DNA of 64,000 nt from Bacteroidota bacterium (GTDB taxonomy: Bacteria; Bacteroidota; Bacteroidia; Chitinophagales; Chitinophagaceae): positions 1-64,000 of the forward strand of contig JAFDXG010000049.1 of the NCBI GenBank assembly GCA_018268105.1, written 5' to 3'. Position numbers and translations under genes: made by a program. The notes under the pieces were generated by a model. It worked only from the letters and a program-made list of their open reading frames with translations, searched no databases and was not told the DNA's origin. This document shows, piece after piece, positions 19,901 through 29,329 of the stretch. How positions within the stretch are numbered: the stretch's first letter is position 1; each line of letters starts with the position of its first letter.

Positions 19901-22074
19901 AAAGCAATAAAATAGTATTTAATAAAGGGGATATTAACGCTGCAAATTTTACGCTCGGTCATTCCGGTGAGCAGCTAAGTATTAACAGTCTTTCTGCCGA
20001 ACGCAATGCACCGATGGAAGTAAGTTTTAAAGATTTTAAAATAGCCACATTAACGGGGTTTGCACAGCAGGATTCAACGCTGGCTGATGGCATTCTAAAT
20101 GGCAAGGCTACCGTTACGGATATAACTTCTTCCCCGGTTTTTGTAGGAGATCTTGTCGTAAACGATCTGAGTATAAAGAAGGATACAGTGGGTAATATAA
20201 AAGTTTTGGTAGATAATAAAGTAAAAGATACCTACAATGCGAATGTTACTATTTCCGGTAATGATAATGATGTAAACCTGTCAGGCAATTATTTTGCAGG
20301 CACAGGCAGTCTTGATTTCCTGCTTGATATAAAGAACCTGCCGTTGCGTACTGCGGAGGCTTTTTCAGGAGGTGCTATTAAGGAATCATCCGGTGGGGTG
20401 AATGGCAAATTCAATATAGCGGGTACGGCAGATAAACCATCTGTAAACGGCGATCTTAACTTTAATAATGCAGTGTTCAATCTTGCCATGCTGAATAATA
20501 TTTTTAAAATAGACCAGGAAAAAATATCAGTGACCAATGATGGCATCCGGTTCGATCATTTCCAGGTAAAAGACTCCTCGGACAATATTCTCTCTATTGA
20601 TGGTTTGGCAGCAACAAATAATTTCATTAACTACAATTTCAACATGGATATTAAAGCGGATAATTTCCGTGCATTGAACAGTACCAAAAAAGATAACAAT
20701 TTATTTTATGGTCAGTTATATTTTGATACCAGGCTAAAAGTAAAAGGTACGGAAGCCGCACCTTCTGTTGAAGGAAGGTTAGGTATAAACGATAAAACAA
20801 AAATGACCATTGTGCTTCCCCAAAATGATCCCGGCGTTGTTGACAGGGAAGGTATTGTTGTTTTTGTAGATAAGGATGCTAAGCAAAATGACTCTCTGTT
20901 TCTGGCCAGCTATGATTCTTTAAATACTTCTTCTGTACATGGAATGGATATTTCTGTAAACATTGCGGTTAATAAAAATGCAGATTTTACCCTTGTAATT
21001 GATGAAAGCAACGGTGATTTCCTCAATGTCAGAGGGGCTGCCGCATTAAATGCTGGTGTTGATCCCAGCGGAAAGATCAATCTTACCGGCACTTATGAAT
21101 TGGATGAAGGAACCTATGAGCTGACTTTTAATTTCTTAAAAAGAAAATTTGATATCGTTAAAGGAAGTAAAATAGTATGGCAGGGAGAACCTACTGATGC
21201 TGAAGTGGATATTACCGCAAAATATTCGGTTAATACTGCACCGCTTGATCTTGTAAAAAATCAGTTAGGAGAAGAAATTACGGGCACGGCACGGAATACA
21301 TATCTTACTAAAATTCCTTTTGATGTTTTGCTGAAAATGTCGGGTAAATTATTGCAGCCTAAAATTACTTTTGATATAACGCTGCCCGAGGACAAAAATA
21401 TTGCTGTATCGAATGATATCATTTCTACCGTAAAAACAAAACTGGAAATGATGCGGCAGGATGATGCAGAAATGAATAAGCAGGTTTTTGCATTGCTGCT
21501 GCTCAACAGGTTTGTGGCTGAAGATCCCTTCAGAAGCAGCAGTAGTACCAGCACTTCAACAATGGTAAAGCAAAGCGTAAGCAAACTGCTTACAGAAGAG
21601 CTGAACAGGCTTGCAGCAGATCTTATTAAAGGCGTTGAGCTGAACTTTGATGTTGAATCATCAGACGATTACAGCAAAGGTGAAAGAGAAAGCCGTACAG
21701 ATTTAAATGTGGGTCTATCCAAGCGAATGCTCAATGATCGGTTGATTGTAACCGTTGGCAGCAATTTTGAATTGGAAGGACCGCAGAATTCCAACCGGCA
21801 GGCTTCAAATATTGCCGGCAATGTGCTGCTGAATTACAGGCTTTCTGAAGACGGAAGGTATATGCTGAAAGCATACCGGAAAAACCAGTACCAGGGTGTA
21901 ATTGATGGTTATGTGGTAGAAACGGGGGTAGGGTTTACTATTACGATGGATTATAACAAGTTCAAGGAAATTTTTGAGAGCAGGAAAGCTGCGGCTGAAA
22001 GACGGAAAATGAGAAGAGAAAGCAGAAGAATCGAACAGCAGCATAGTAAGTCAAATGTAAAAGGAGAAGATTAA
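16983..22074 (+). CDS. tamB: TamB/AsmA-like translocation and assembly protein, interrupted by a +1 frameshift
   Basis: Two overlapping reading frames (to a TGA at 18069-18071, and from about 18010 to TAA 22072-22074) together make one TamB-type protein of about 1696 residues, the usual Bacteroidota size. The first part has an N-terminal membrane anchor (residues about 17-36) and an AsmA-like start (LTPPVQQFITNKATAYLQKK). The second holds long beta-rich repeats and the C-terminal DUF490/TamB domain (EGTYELTFNFLKRKFDIVKG, then KLLQPKITFDITLPEDKNIA). The break is in an A7 run at 18033-18039: dropping one A joins VPSKK to SGMDYMHLKADG. I chose ATG 16983 because the upstream ATG at 16941 adds 14 residues before the basic stretch and membrane anchor. 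It overlaps tamL by one base. Confidence 0.85.
18033..18039 (+). other. Frameshift site in tamB (A7 run)
   Basis: The upstream frame reads AGT AAA AAA ATC and soon stops at 18069-18071. The downstream frame needs AGT AAA AAA then TCA GGC ATG. One surplus A in a seven-A run explains the change. It may be a sequencing or assembly error, a true inactivating indel, or a slippage site where polymerase or ribosome restores the frame. Confidence 0.85.
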
Positions 22075-24371
22075 TGGGCAGACCAGTTTATATAATATTT
22101 ATTGCAGCAATAATGTGCATATTCACATCGTGCAGCACCACGCGTACTGTACCTGCCGGCGATGCTTTATATACAGGGGCAGGCGTTAATGTTGAAGCGG
22201 ATCATCTGAGTAATAAAAAGAAAAAAGCGATCAGGTCGCAGATGGAAGCACTGACCAGGCCACTGCCCAATAAAAAAATACTGGGAATACCATTTAAACT
22301 GATGATGTATAATCTTTCCGGTGATTCTGTAAAAGAAAAATCGATAGGTGGCTGGATAAGAAGGAAATTCGGTGAGCCGCCTGTATTATTAAGTAATGTG
22401 AGTTTAGAAAGGAATATTGCTGTACTGCAGAGCAATCTTCAAAACCAGGGTTATTTCCAGGCTGCTGCTGAAGGAGATACTACCGTAAAAAATAAAAGAG
22501 CTAATACCACATATATTGTTACCCCCGGTAATCAATACACGATTAATACTGTTGATTTTGGGAGAGACAGCTCTGCCTTGCAGGCAACGATTAATAAAAG
22601 CACAAACAAAACCTTATTAAAGCAAGGCAACCCTTTTGACCTGGCTGTAATTAAAGCCGAACGGGAACGTATAGACGCTTATCTTAAAGAAAATGGCTTT
22701 TATTTTTTTGACCCTGACTTTTTGATAATAGAAACCGATAGTACCATCGGTGATAATAAGGTAAATCTTTATGTAAAATTAAAACCCCGGACGCCACGCA
22801 ATGCAAGGCAGGTATATACGATCAATAATGTATTCATATATCCCGGATTCAGCTTAAATGCCAATGTTTCTGATACAGCCAGACAGGATGCAGTAAAATA
22901 TGACAGATATTACCTGGTTGACAGGCGTAAAACATATAAGCCATCCATGTTCTCCCGTGCCATGTTGTTTTCACCCGGAGACGTTTATAATAGAACTGAT
23001 CATAATCAAACCATCAGCAGGCTTATTAATCTTGGTGTGTTCAGGTATGTAAGGAATAGCTTTGAACCTGTTACAATAAATGATTCTGCAAAGCTGAACA
23101 CTTATTACTACCTCACTTCGCTTCCGCGTAAATCTGTAAAAGCTGAGATTGATGCGAGTACAAAATCAAATAATCTTACGGGTTCTTCAATAACAATTGG
23201 TTGGCGCAACAGGAATATTTTCGGAGGCGGAGAACTATTGTCTATCAGTGCCACCACAGGTTTTGAAGTACAATTCAGCGGGCAGTTGAAGGGGTATAAT
23301 ACCTATAGGGGTGGGATTGAAAACAAATTAACCATTCCAAGATTTGTTGTTCCATTTCTTTCATTGAATACACATGGAGGTTTCGTGCCTAAAACAAATA
23401 TGATGCTGGCTTATGAAGTGCTAATAAAGGAAAAACTATATACCATGAATTCCTTCATAGCGGAGTATGGTTATTCGTGGAAGGAAACGATTAATAAGGA
23501 ACATGAATTAAACCCGGTATCTATTAATTATGTGCAACCTCTAGTTATTACTCAGGAGTATAAAGATAGTATTTCAAGTCAGCCTACATTGGCAAAATCG
23601 GTGGAAAAACAATTTATTCTTGGCTCAAATTATAATTATAACTACAACCAGCTTACAGGCAATAACGGGCTTGGAGGATTATATTTTAATGGTAATGTTG
23701 ATCTGTCGGGAAATATTGCAGGACTGATTACAGGTGCTGATGTAAACAAGGGAAATCCCAAATATATATTTAACGCACAGTTTTCTCAATACGTAAAACT
23801 GGAAACTGATTTGAGATATTATATTCATCTCTCCGGCAAAAATGTTTGGGCAAACAGGGTAATCGTTGGGTTTGGATATCCTTATGGGAATTCTTCAGAA
23901 CTGCCTTTTGTAAAACAATTTTTTTCAGGTGGTAATAACAGCCTGCGTGCATTCAGGAGCAGGTCAGTCGGCCCCGGAACATATAAGGATACTGTTAATA
24001 CAAGATTTCTGCCTGATCAATCGGGCGATATAAAGCTTGAATTCAATACTGAGCTACGGGCAAAATTATTCAGCATAGTGTATGGTGCAATATTTGTTGA
24101 TGCCGGTAATGTGTGGTTGTATAATGATAACCCGAAAAAGACAGGTGCAAAATTCTCTGATAAATTTATGAAAGAGCTGGCGATAGGCACAGGTGCGGGG
24201 TTGCGTTTTGATATATCATTTCTTGTATTAAGGTTTGATGTTGCATTTCCGTTGCGTAAACCCTGGCTGCCAGAAACAGAAAGATGGGTATTGGATAAAG
24301 TTGCATTTGGCGACAGAACCTGGAGAAGGGAAAATCTTGTTTTTAATATTGGTATTGGCTATCCGTTCTAA
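22074..24371 (+). CDS. tamL: BamA/TamA-like outer-membrane lipoprotein, partner of TamB
   Basis: The 765-residue protein starts with a lipoprotein signal (MGRPVYIIFIAAIMCIFTSC, lipid on C20). POTRA-like segments come next (around residues 150-330, including the block with NRTDHNQTISRLINLGVFRYV). A C-terminal 16-strand Omp85 barrel follows, with FSGGNNSLRAFRSRSVGPGT and final strand FNIGIGYPF. Lipidated TamA relatives (TamL) are known from Bacteroidota and are coded beside TamB. Its ATG overlaps the tamB stop (TAATG), so translation is coupled. With TamB it should span the envelope and help assemble or deliver outer-membrane proteins or lipids. Confidence 0.88.
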   Translation: MGRPVYIIFIAAIMCIFTSCSTTRTVPAGDALYTGAGVNVEADHLSNKKKKAIRSQMEALTRPLPNKKILGIPFKLMMYNLSGDSVKEKSIGGWIRRKFGEPPVLLSNVSLERNIAVLQSNLQNQGYFQAAAEGDTTVKNKRANTTYIVTPGNQYTINTVDFGRDSSALQATINKSTNKTLLKQGNPFDLAVIKAERERIDAYLKENGFYFFDPDFLIIETDSTIGDNKVNLYVKLKPRTPRNARQVYTINNVFIYPGFSLNANVSDTARQDAVKYDRYYLVDRRKTYKPSMFSRAMLFSPGDVYNRTDHNQTISRLINLGVFRYVRNSFEPVTINDSAKLNTYYYLTSLPRKSVKAEIDASTKSNNLTGSSITIGWRNRNIFGGGELLSISATTGFEVQFSGQLKGYNTYRGGIENKLTIPRFVVPFLSLNTHGGFVPKTNMMLAYEVLIKEKLYTMNSFIAEYGYSWKETINKEHELNPVSINYVQPLVITQEYKDSISSQPTLAKSVEKQFILGSNYNYNYNQLTGNNGLGGLYFNGNVDLSGNIAGLITGADVNKGNPKYIFNAQFSQYVKLETDLRYYIHLSGKNVWANRVIVGFGYPYGNSSELPFVKQFFSGGNNSLRAFRSRSVGPGTYKDTVNTRFLPDQSGDIKLEFNTELRAKLFSIVYGAIFVDAGNVWLYNDNPKKTGAKFSDKFMKELAIGTGAGLRFDISFLVLRFDVAFPLRKPWLPETERWVLDKVAFGDRTWRRENLVFNIGIGYPF

Positions 24372-24723
24372 GGAATTGTGACATGATAAAACTATTTACT
24401 CAGACCTTAAAAGCGCCGCACAGACGCAGGTTGGGTAGTCTTGCTTTATGCTTAGCCTGACTTGCTGCCATGCCCTTACTTATCTTGATTTCTAAAACCA
24501 ACAGAGCTCAAATCATATAGCCATAAAGTTTTAACTGTAATTATTCCAAAAAACGGAATACGCATACGGCAGGTTATACTACATACAACGCAATCATCCA
24601 GACCTACCAATGGAAATAAATATCCTTACCATGGAAACAAGAATTCCTGATGTTGTTGCATCACCCGCAATTGCTAGGCTCTTTATATGCAACATCGAAG
24701 AAATGGGCAAAAAGTGATGTGGC
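24372..24723. other. Convergent intergenic region between tamL and valS
   Basis: There is no clear terminator. It holds the second 55-base repeat copy (24440-24494) and a 35-codon plus-strand frame (24610-24717) starting MEINILTMETRIP that I cannot assign; its Gly/Ala-poor sequence and lack of a promoter make it doubtful. Confidence 0.4.
24440..24494 (-). repeat. 55-base dispersed repeat, copy 2
   Basis: This is a direct repeat of 16346-16400, about 90 percent identical. See copy 1. Confidence 0.6.
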
Positions 24724-27354
24724 TCAGTTCAGTTGTGCAAGACTCTCTTCAATAGCTTTAATCTTAGCCTCAGCATCTGCCTTCTTTTTTCTTTCCAGTT
24801 CAACTACTTCTGGTTTCGCATTCTGAACAAATCGTTCGTTAGTCAGTTTCTTTTCAACGGTCACTAAAAATCCTTTCTGATACTCAAGATCTTTCTGAAG
24901 TTGTTCTTTTTGAGATCCATTGTTACTAAGAGCGTCGCATTCAATATATAGTTTGTCTTTGTCAACAACCATTGTAAGCGGTGCTGTTACAGGCTCATTA
25001 ACTATTTTTACAACCTTAGCCTTAACCTGTTTTGCAAGTATATGATATATATATTCGTAACGTGAAGGGGTATCTGTTTGTACGAACAGGTTTATTTCTT
25101 CTTTCGGCTTTATCTGATGCTTTACCTTCATATCTCGCACTGAAGTAATTGTTTGTTTTAATAACTCTCCTGCTTCAATGATGGATGTTTTTGCAGTCGC
25201 TTGTAAGGAATATTGTCTTATGCATAAATCGTCATCCCTTTTTTCGTCCAGCATATGATATAGTTCTTCAGTGATGAAAGGCATGAAGGGATGAAGCAGG
25301 TGCAGGAGATCTGTAAAAAAATCAACAGTTTTTTGATATACTTCCTGTGATATTTGATGCTCCGTATCTGGTTTAATCCATTCCAGGTACCAACTGCAGA
25401 AATCATCCCAAATCAATGAGTATATGGTTTTTAATGCTTCACTGAGTTTAAACTCGGCAATGAGTTTGTTTACCTGTTCGGTAACCTGGCTTAATCTGCT
25501 TCTAAACCACTCCACGGCAAAATTTTCTTTTTCTCTATCTGTTTCCCCAATTTTTTGCTCCAGCATCTTCACAAGTTTCAGGGCATTCCACATTTTGTTA
25601 TTGAAGAATTTGCCTTGTTCAAGTGAAGCCGTGTCAAATAGTAAATCATTTCCTGCAGGCGAAGAGATCATAATACCAAAACGTACGGCATCTGCTCCAT
25701 AATTTTCAATTAGCTCAAGTAAATCAGGAGAATTGCCGAGTTGTTTACTCATCTTTCTGCCCAGCTTATCGCGAACCATGCCGGTAAAATATACGTCTTT
25801 GAAAGGAATCTCTTTTTCAAACTCCATTCCAGCCATAATCATTCTGGCTACCCAAAAGAAAATAATGTCCTGTCCGGTAACGAGTACAGAAGTAGGATAA
25901 TAATATTTGAGTTCCTGATTGCCGGGTTGGGTAATGCCATTAAACACTTGTATCGGCCATAGCCACGAAGAAAACCAGGTATCCAGTACATCTTCATCCT
26001 GGGTAAGGCTAATTTCATTGCGCTCATTGCTGGATTTCCATTTTTGGATTGCTTCCTCTTTGTTTTCTGCTACTATACAATTGCCTTTATCATCATACCA
26101 GGCAGGGATTTGCTGCCCCCACCACAATTGCCGGCTGATGCACCAGTCTTTTACATTTTCAAGCCAGTATTTGTAAGTTGCTAAAAACTTATCCCCCGGA
26201 TGAATTTTTATACTTCCATTCAAAACTACCTTTAATGCAGGCTTTGCTAATTCTTTCATTTTAAGAAACCATTGAGTGGAAATGCGGGGTTCCACTACGG
26301 CTCCGGAGCGTTGACTATAACCCAGCCGGGTTTGATATTCTTCCTCTTTTTGGATGAATCCTTTTTCCTGCAACTCTGCAATAATTTTTTTTCTTGCTTT
26401 AAAACGGTCTTCTCCTATATATATCTGTGCGGCATTGCTTAAGGTACCATCGGGATTGAGTGTATCCACCACTTCCAGATTATGTTTCAATCCAAGATTG
26501 TAGTCATTAATATCATGTGCAGGCGTTACTTTTAATGCTCCTGTACCGAATGATGCATCAACATATTCATCAAAGATCAGGGGTATTTTTCTATTAATCA
26601 GAGGTACTATGGCAAATGCACCCTTCAGGTGTGCATACCGTTCATCATCTGGATTAACGCACACCGCTGTATCTCCCATTATAGTTTCAGGGCGCTGAGT
26701 GGCAATAGTAATATGCTGCTTTTGAGTAGATCCTGGTATTTCTAACTCATAATTGATATAATACAGTTTCCCTTTTACATCTTTATACTCTACTTCTTCA
26801 TCGCTAAGAGCTGTTTTTGCGGCTGGATCCCAGTTGATCATCCTGGCACCGCGATAAATCAGTCCTTTATCATACAGCGTTACAAAAACTTTCATAACTG
26901 CTTTATAGTATTCGGAATCCATGGTAAAACTCACCCTGTCCCAATCAACGCTGCAACCAAGCTTCTCTATTTGATGATAGATTATACCGCCATATTTTTC
27001 TTTCCATTCATAAGCATACTGTAAAAACTCCTCCCTGGTTAACGAATTTTTATCAATACCCTTTTCTTTGAGCATGGCCACCACTTTGGCTTCAGTGGCT
27101 ATTGAAGCGTGGTCACTACCGGGTACCCAGCAGGCATTTAAACCACTCATACGGGCATGCCTTACCAAAATATCCTGTACGGTCTCATTAAGGGTATGCC
27201 CCATATGCAGTACCCCGGTAACATTAGGCGGTGGAATTACTACTGTAAAAGCAGGTTTATCATTAGGGGTACTTTTGAAATAAGCCTTTTCTTTCCAGAT
27301 TTTGTTCCACTTTTCCTCAACAGATCCTGGTATATAATTTTTACTGAGCTCCAT
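24724..27354 (-). CDS. valS: Valyl-tRNA synthetase
   Basis: The 876-residue class Ia synthetase charges tRNA-Val. The HIGH-type motif is PNVTGVLHMGHTLNE near residue 45, and KMSKS appears as KLGRKMSKQLGNSPD near 530. The CP1 editing domain lies between them (TIATQRPETIMGDTAVCVNP). A C-terminal coiled coil is rich in Lys and Glu (QLQKDLEYQKGFL to the end). Length is normal. It is transcribed alone. A TAnnTTTG box sits 24-31 bases before its start, immediately downstream of a terminator that ends the small gene upstream. Confidence 0.97.
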   Translation of the reverse strand: MELSKNYIPGSVEEKWNKIWKEKAYFKSTPNDKPAFTVVIPPPNVTGVLHMGHTLNETVQDILVRHARMSGLNACWVPGSDHASIATEAKVVAMLKEKGIDKNSLTREEFLQYAYEWKEKYGGIIYHQIEKLGCSVDWDRVSFTMDSEYYKAVMKVFVTLYDKGLIYRGARMINWDPAAKTALSDEEVEYKDVKGKLYYINYELEIPGSTQKQHITIATQRPETIMGDTAVCVNPDDERYAHLKGAFAIVPLINRKIPLIFDEYVDASFGTGALKVTPAHDINDYNLGLKHNLEVVDTLNPDGTLSNAAQIYIGEDRFKARKKIIAELQEKGFIQKEEEYQTRLGYSQRSGAVVEPRISTQWFLKMKELAKPALKVVLNGSIKIHPGDKFLATYKYWLENVKDWCISRQLWWGQQIPAWYDDKGNCIVAENKEEAIQKWKSSNERNEISLTQDEDVLDTWFSSWLWPIQVFNGITQPGNQELKYYYPTSVLVTGQDIIFFWVARMIMAGMEFEKEIPFKDVYFTGMVRDKLGRKMSKQLGNSPDLLELIENYGADAVRFGIMISSPAGNDLLFDTASLEQGKFFNNKMWNALKLVKMLEQKIGETDREKENFAVEWFRSRLSQVTEQVNKLIAEFKLSEALKTIYSLIWDDFCSWYLEWIKPDTEHQISQEVYQKTVDFFTDLLHLLHPFMPFITEELYHMLDEKRDDDLCIRQYSLQATAKTSIIEAGELLKQTITSVRDMKVKHQIKPKEEINLFVQTDTPSRYEYIYHILAKQVKAKVVKIVNEPVTAPLTMVVDKDKLYIECDALSNNGSQKEQLQKDLEYQKGFLVTVEKKLTNERFVQNAKPEVVELERKKKADAEAKIKAIEESLAQLN

Positions 27355-27377
27355 AATGTTATATTAATTGCGGGTTG

Positions 27378-27385
27378 CAAAACTA
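27378..27385 (-). promoter_or_regulatory. -7 element of the valS promoter
   Basis: On the minus strand TAGTTTTG followed by C matches TAnnTTTG. It lies between the upstream terminator (27391-27429) and the valS ATG, leaving a leader of less than 20 bases. Confidence 0.5.
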
Positions 27386-27390
27386 CATAT

Positions 27391-27429
27391 AAATAAAAAA
27401 CACTTTTCCACATTATGCGAAAAAGTGTT
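27391..27429 (-). terminator. Intrinsic terminator of the small membrane-protein gene
   Basis: On the minus strand AACACTTTT pairs with AAAAGTGTT (arms at plus 27421-27429 and 27399-27407) around a 13-base loop and is followed by a T-rich tail (27391-27398). It ends transcription just before the valS promoter. Confidence 0.75.
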
Positions 27430-27452
27430 CCGTCCAGGAAAACAATAATTTT

Positions 27453-27557
27453 TTACCAGGAGAGGTATGTGACAATAGCAATCGTAGCATAAGCTGCAAT
27501 AACTATAATAGCGATTTTCGCTGTTTCTCCAATGTGCAAGGAATGTAAAAGCTTCAT
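27453..27557 (-). CDS. 34-residue single-span membrane protein
   Basis: ATG at 27557 and TAA at 27453-27455 enclose MKLLHSLHIGETAKIA followed by a hydrophobic helix of about 18 residues (IIVIAAYATIAIVTYLSW). The short charged/polar N-terminus and single span are typical of small inner-membrane proteins. An intrinsic terminator lies 24 bases downstream, and an 8-bp hairpin lies 7 bases upstream of the ATG. It is not similar to valS and should be transcribed separately. No family is recognised. A second protein of similar design lies at 40262-40360. Confidence 0.6.
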   Translation of the reverse strand: MKLLHSLHIGETAKIAIIVIAAYATIAIVTYLSW

Positions 27558-27563
27558 AACTGA

Positions 27564-27585
27564 TGATTTTTGTGTTAAAAAATCA
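27564..27585 (-). promoter_or_regulatory. Hairpin in the leader of the 34-residue gene
   Basis: TGATTTTT (27564-27571) and AAAAATCA (27578-27585) are perfect complements around a six-base loop, just ahead of the ATG at 27557. It could influence translation or mRNA stability, or be chance in AT-rich DNA. Confidence 0.35.
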
Positions 27586-27878
27586 GGATCGGACTATGCA
27601 AAGCTTTCAAAGGAGGATGGGATATTATTTTCTCTAATTATGAATATGTAAAAAACAACTCTTTTCTGCAAAATCTCTACCGTATACCCTTAATTAGTGA
27701 TTACACCAAAGTTAATCTTTTTCCTGCAATTAAATACTCTTTATTGTGTACAAAATGGAGAATTTGTAGACAATTTGTGAAACAAATACGTTAAAATTTG
27801 ACAATCAATGTCTTGAAAATCTATAAGAATGCATTGCCCAAAGCATTTTACCTTTAGATAATTAAAATATCAGAAAAA
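27586..27878. other. Divergent region before the exonuclease gene
   Basis: About 290 AT-rich bases with no gene. I see no complete promoter; TACCTTTA near 27850 is a near-match to the -7 box about 25 bases before the TTG start. Confidence 0.4.
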
Positions 27879-29225
27879 TTGATCTATGCTATTGTTGATA
27901 TTGAAACTACGGGTGGATATGCTTCAACCGGGAGTATAACCGAAATAGCTATAATGGTATATAATGGATCAACTATAATAGATCAGTATCATTCTCTCGT
28001 AAATCCTTTGCAACCCATACCACATTTTATTCAAACCCTGACAGGTATCACCGATGAAATGGTGGCAGATGCACCTTCTTTTGAAGAAATAGCTGCAGAA
28101 GTATTTGACCTGTTGAATGATAAAGTATTTGTTGCACATAATGTCAATTTTGATTTTTCTTTTCTCAATCATGCATTGCAGATGAACGGTTATCATTTGA
28201 ATGTTAAAAAGCTTTGTACTGTAAGGCTGACCAGAAAAATTTTTAGTGGCTTGCCTTCTTACAGTCTGGGTAATATTTGCCGTTCTTTTCATATCCCCAT
28301 TCAAAACAGGCATAGAGCAGAAGGAGATGCACAGGCGACGGTATTACTTTTTGAAAAACTGCTGCTCAACGATTCTGAAAATCACATTCAACAGTTTCTT
28401 AAAAAGTCATCCAAAGAGCAATATCTCCCTCTGCATTTGCCCAAAGAACAAATTGAACAGCTTCCCCGTAAACCAGGGGTATATTACTTCAGAAATCAGA
28501 AGGGTAAGGTAGTTTATGTGGGTAAAGCAAAAAGTTTAAAACATAGGGTCAGGAGCCATTTTACCCATAACGGTATTGGAAGGCAAAAGCAGGAATTTAT
28601 TCGCAATGTTCATCATATCAGTTATCAGCAATGCGGTACGGAGTTGATGGCAGCTATATTGGAGGAAACAGAAATAAAAAAATTTTGGCCTATTTACAAT
28701 ACCAGCCGTAAGCAGGCAAGTGTGCAATATGGATTGTATGTATTTGAAGATCAGAAAGGATATACCAGGCTTGCTATTGAAAAAAAGCGGAAACACCTTC
28801 AGCCTGTGCATACCTTTGGACTGATGTGGGAAGGATATAGAATATTATGGAATCTGATTGAACGTTACCAATTATCGCCCGAACTATGTTTTTTAGATAA
28901 AACAAAATATGAGGGTGAATATCATACCAGGTATGATGCCCCGGATACGTATAATCTACGTGTGGAAAAGGCACTCCGCACCCTGCACGATGAACTTCCG
29001 AGTTTTGCTGTATTGGGAGATGGTATAGAAGAAAATCAGTATAGTTGCCTGTTAATGGAGAGAGGAAAATTTTTTGGTATGGGATATATTCCTGTTACTA
29101 TGAAACTTGATGATATTAACCGTTTGAAAAAACAGCTTACACCTTACCCCGATAATGATTTTATTCGTGATATGATTTATAGTTTTGTACAAACTTATCC
29201 CAATCAAAGAGTAGACTTTCAATAA
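27879..29225 (+). CDS. DEDDh exonuclease fused to a GIY-YIG (UvrC/Cho-type) nuclease
   Basis: The 448-residue protein has two nuclease modules. Residues 1-165 form a DnaQ-like 3'-5' exonuclease with D7 and E9 in VDIETTGG, a middle Asp in HNVNFDFSF, and the HRAEGDAQAT motif near residue 150. Residues about 195-280 form a GIY-YIG domain (KPGVYYFRNQKGKVVYVGKA, then LKHRVRSHF), and the C-terminal third is the UvrC/Cho-like accessory region. This fusion is known in many bacteria and is thought to act in repair. The start is TTG at 27879: there is no in-frame ATG before the catalytic motif and a stop lies upstream. It is separated from tex by 104 bases. Confidence 0.9.
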   Translation: MIYAIVDIETTGGYASTGSITEIAIMVYNGSTIIDQYHSLVNPLQPIPHFIQTLTGITDEMVADAPSFEEIAAEVFDLLNDKVFVAHNVNFDFSFLNHALQMNGYHLNVKKLCTVRLTRKIFSGLPSYSLGNICRSFHIPIQNRHRAEGDAQATVLLFEKLLLNDSENHIQQFLKKSSKEQYLPLHLPKEQIEQLPRKPGVYYFRNQKGKVVYVGKAKSLKHRVRSHFTHNGIGRQKQEFIRNVHHISYQQCGTELMAAILEETEIKKFWPIYNTSRKQASVQYGLYVFEDQKGYTRLAIEKKRKHLQPVHTFGLMWEGYRILWNLIERYQLSPELCFLDKTKYEGEYHTRYDAPDTYNLRVEKALRTLHDELPSFAVLGDGIEENQYSCLLMERGKFFGMGYIPVTMKLDDINRLKKQLTPYPDNDFIRDMIYSFVQTYPNQRVDFQ

Positions 29226-29329
29226 CATATTGGTTAACTTAATCTATCCAGGGTTGAATATCTCTTTACTGAAACCCGATAATTTTTCAAAGTTTTTATT
29301 TCAAAATAAGCCCTTAGTTTCGCACCCTT

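Noticed and set aside
27391-27557. Leader-peptide attenuator of valS
   Set aside because: The 34-residue peptide has few valines and no valine run, no alternative antiterminator pairing is visible, and a -7 box lies after the terminator.
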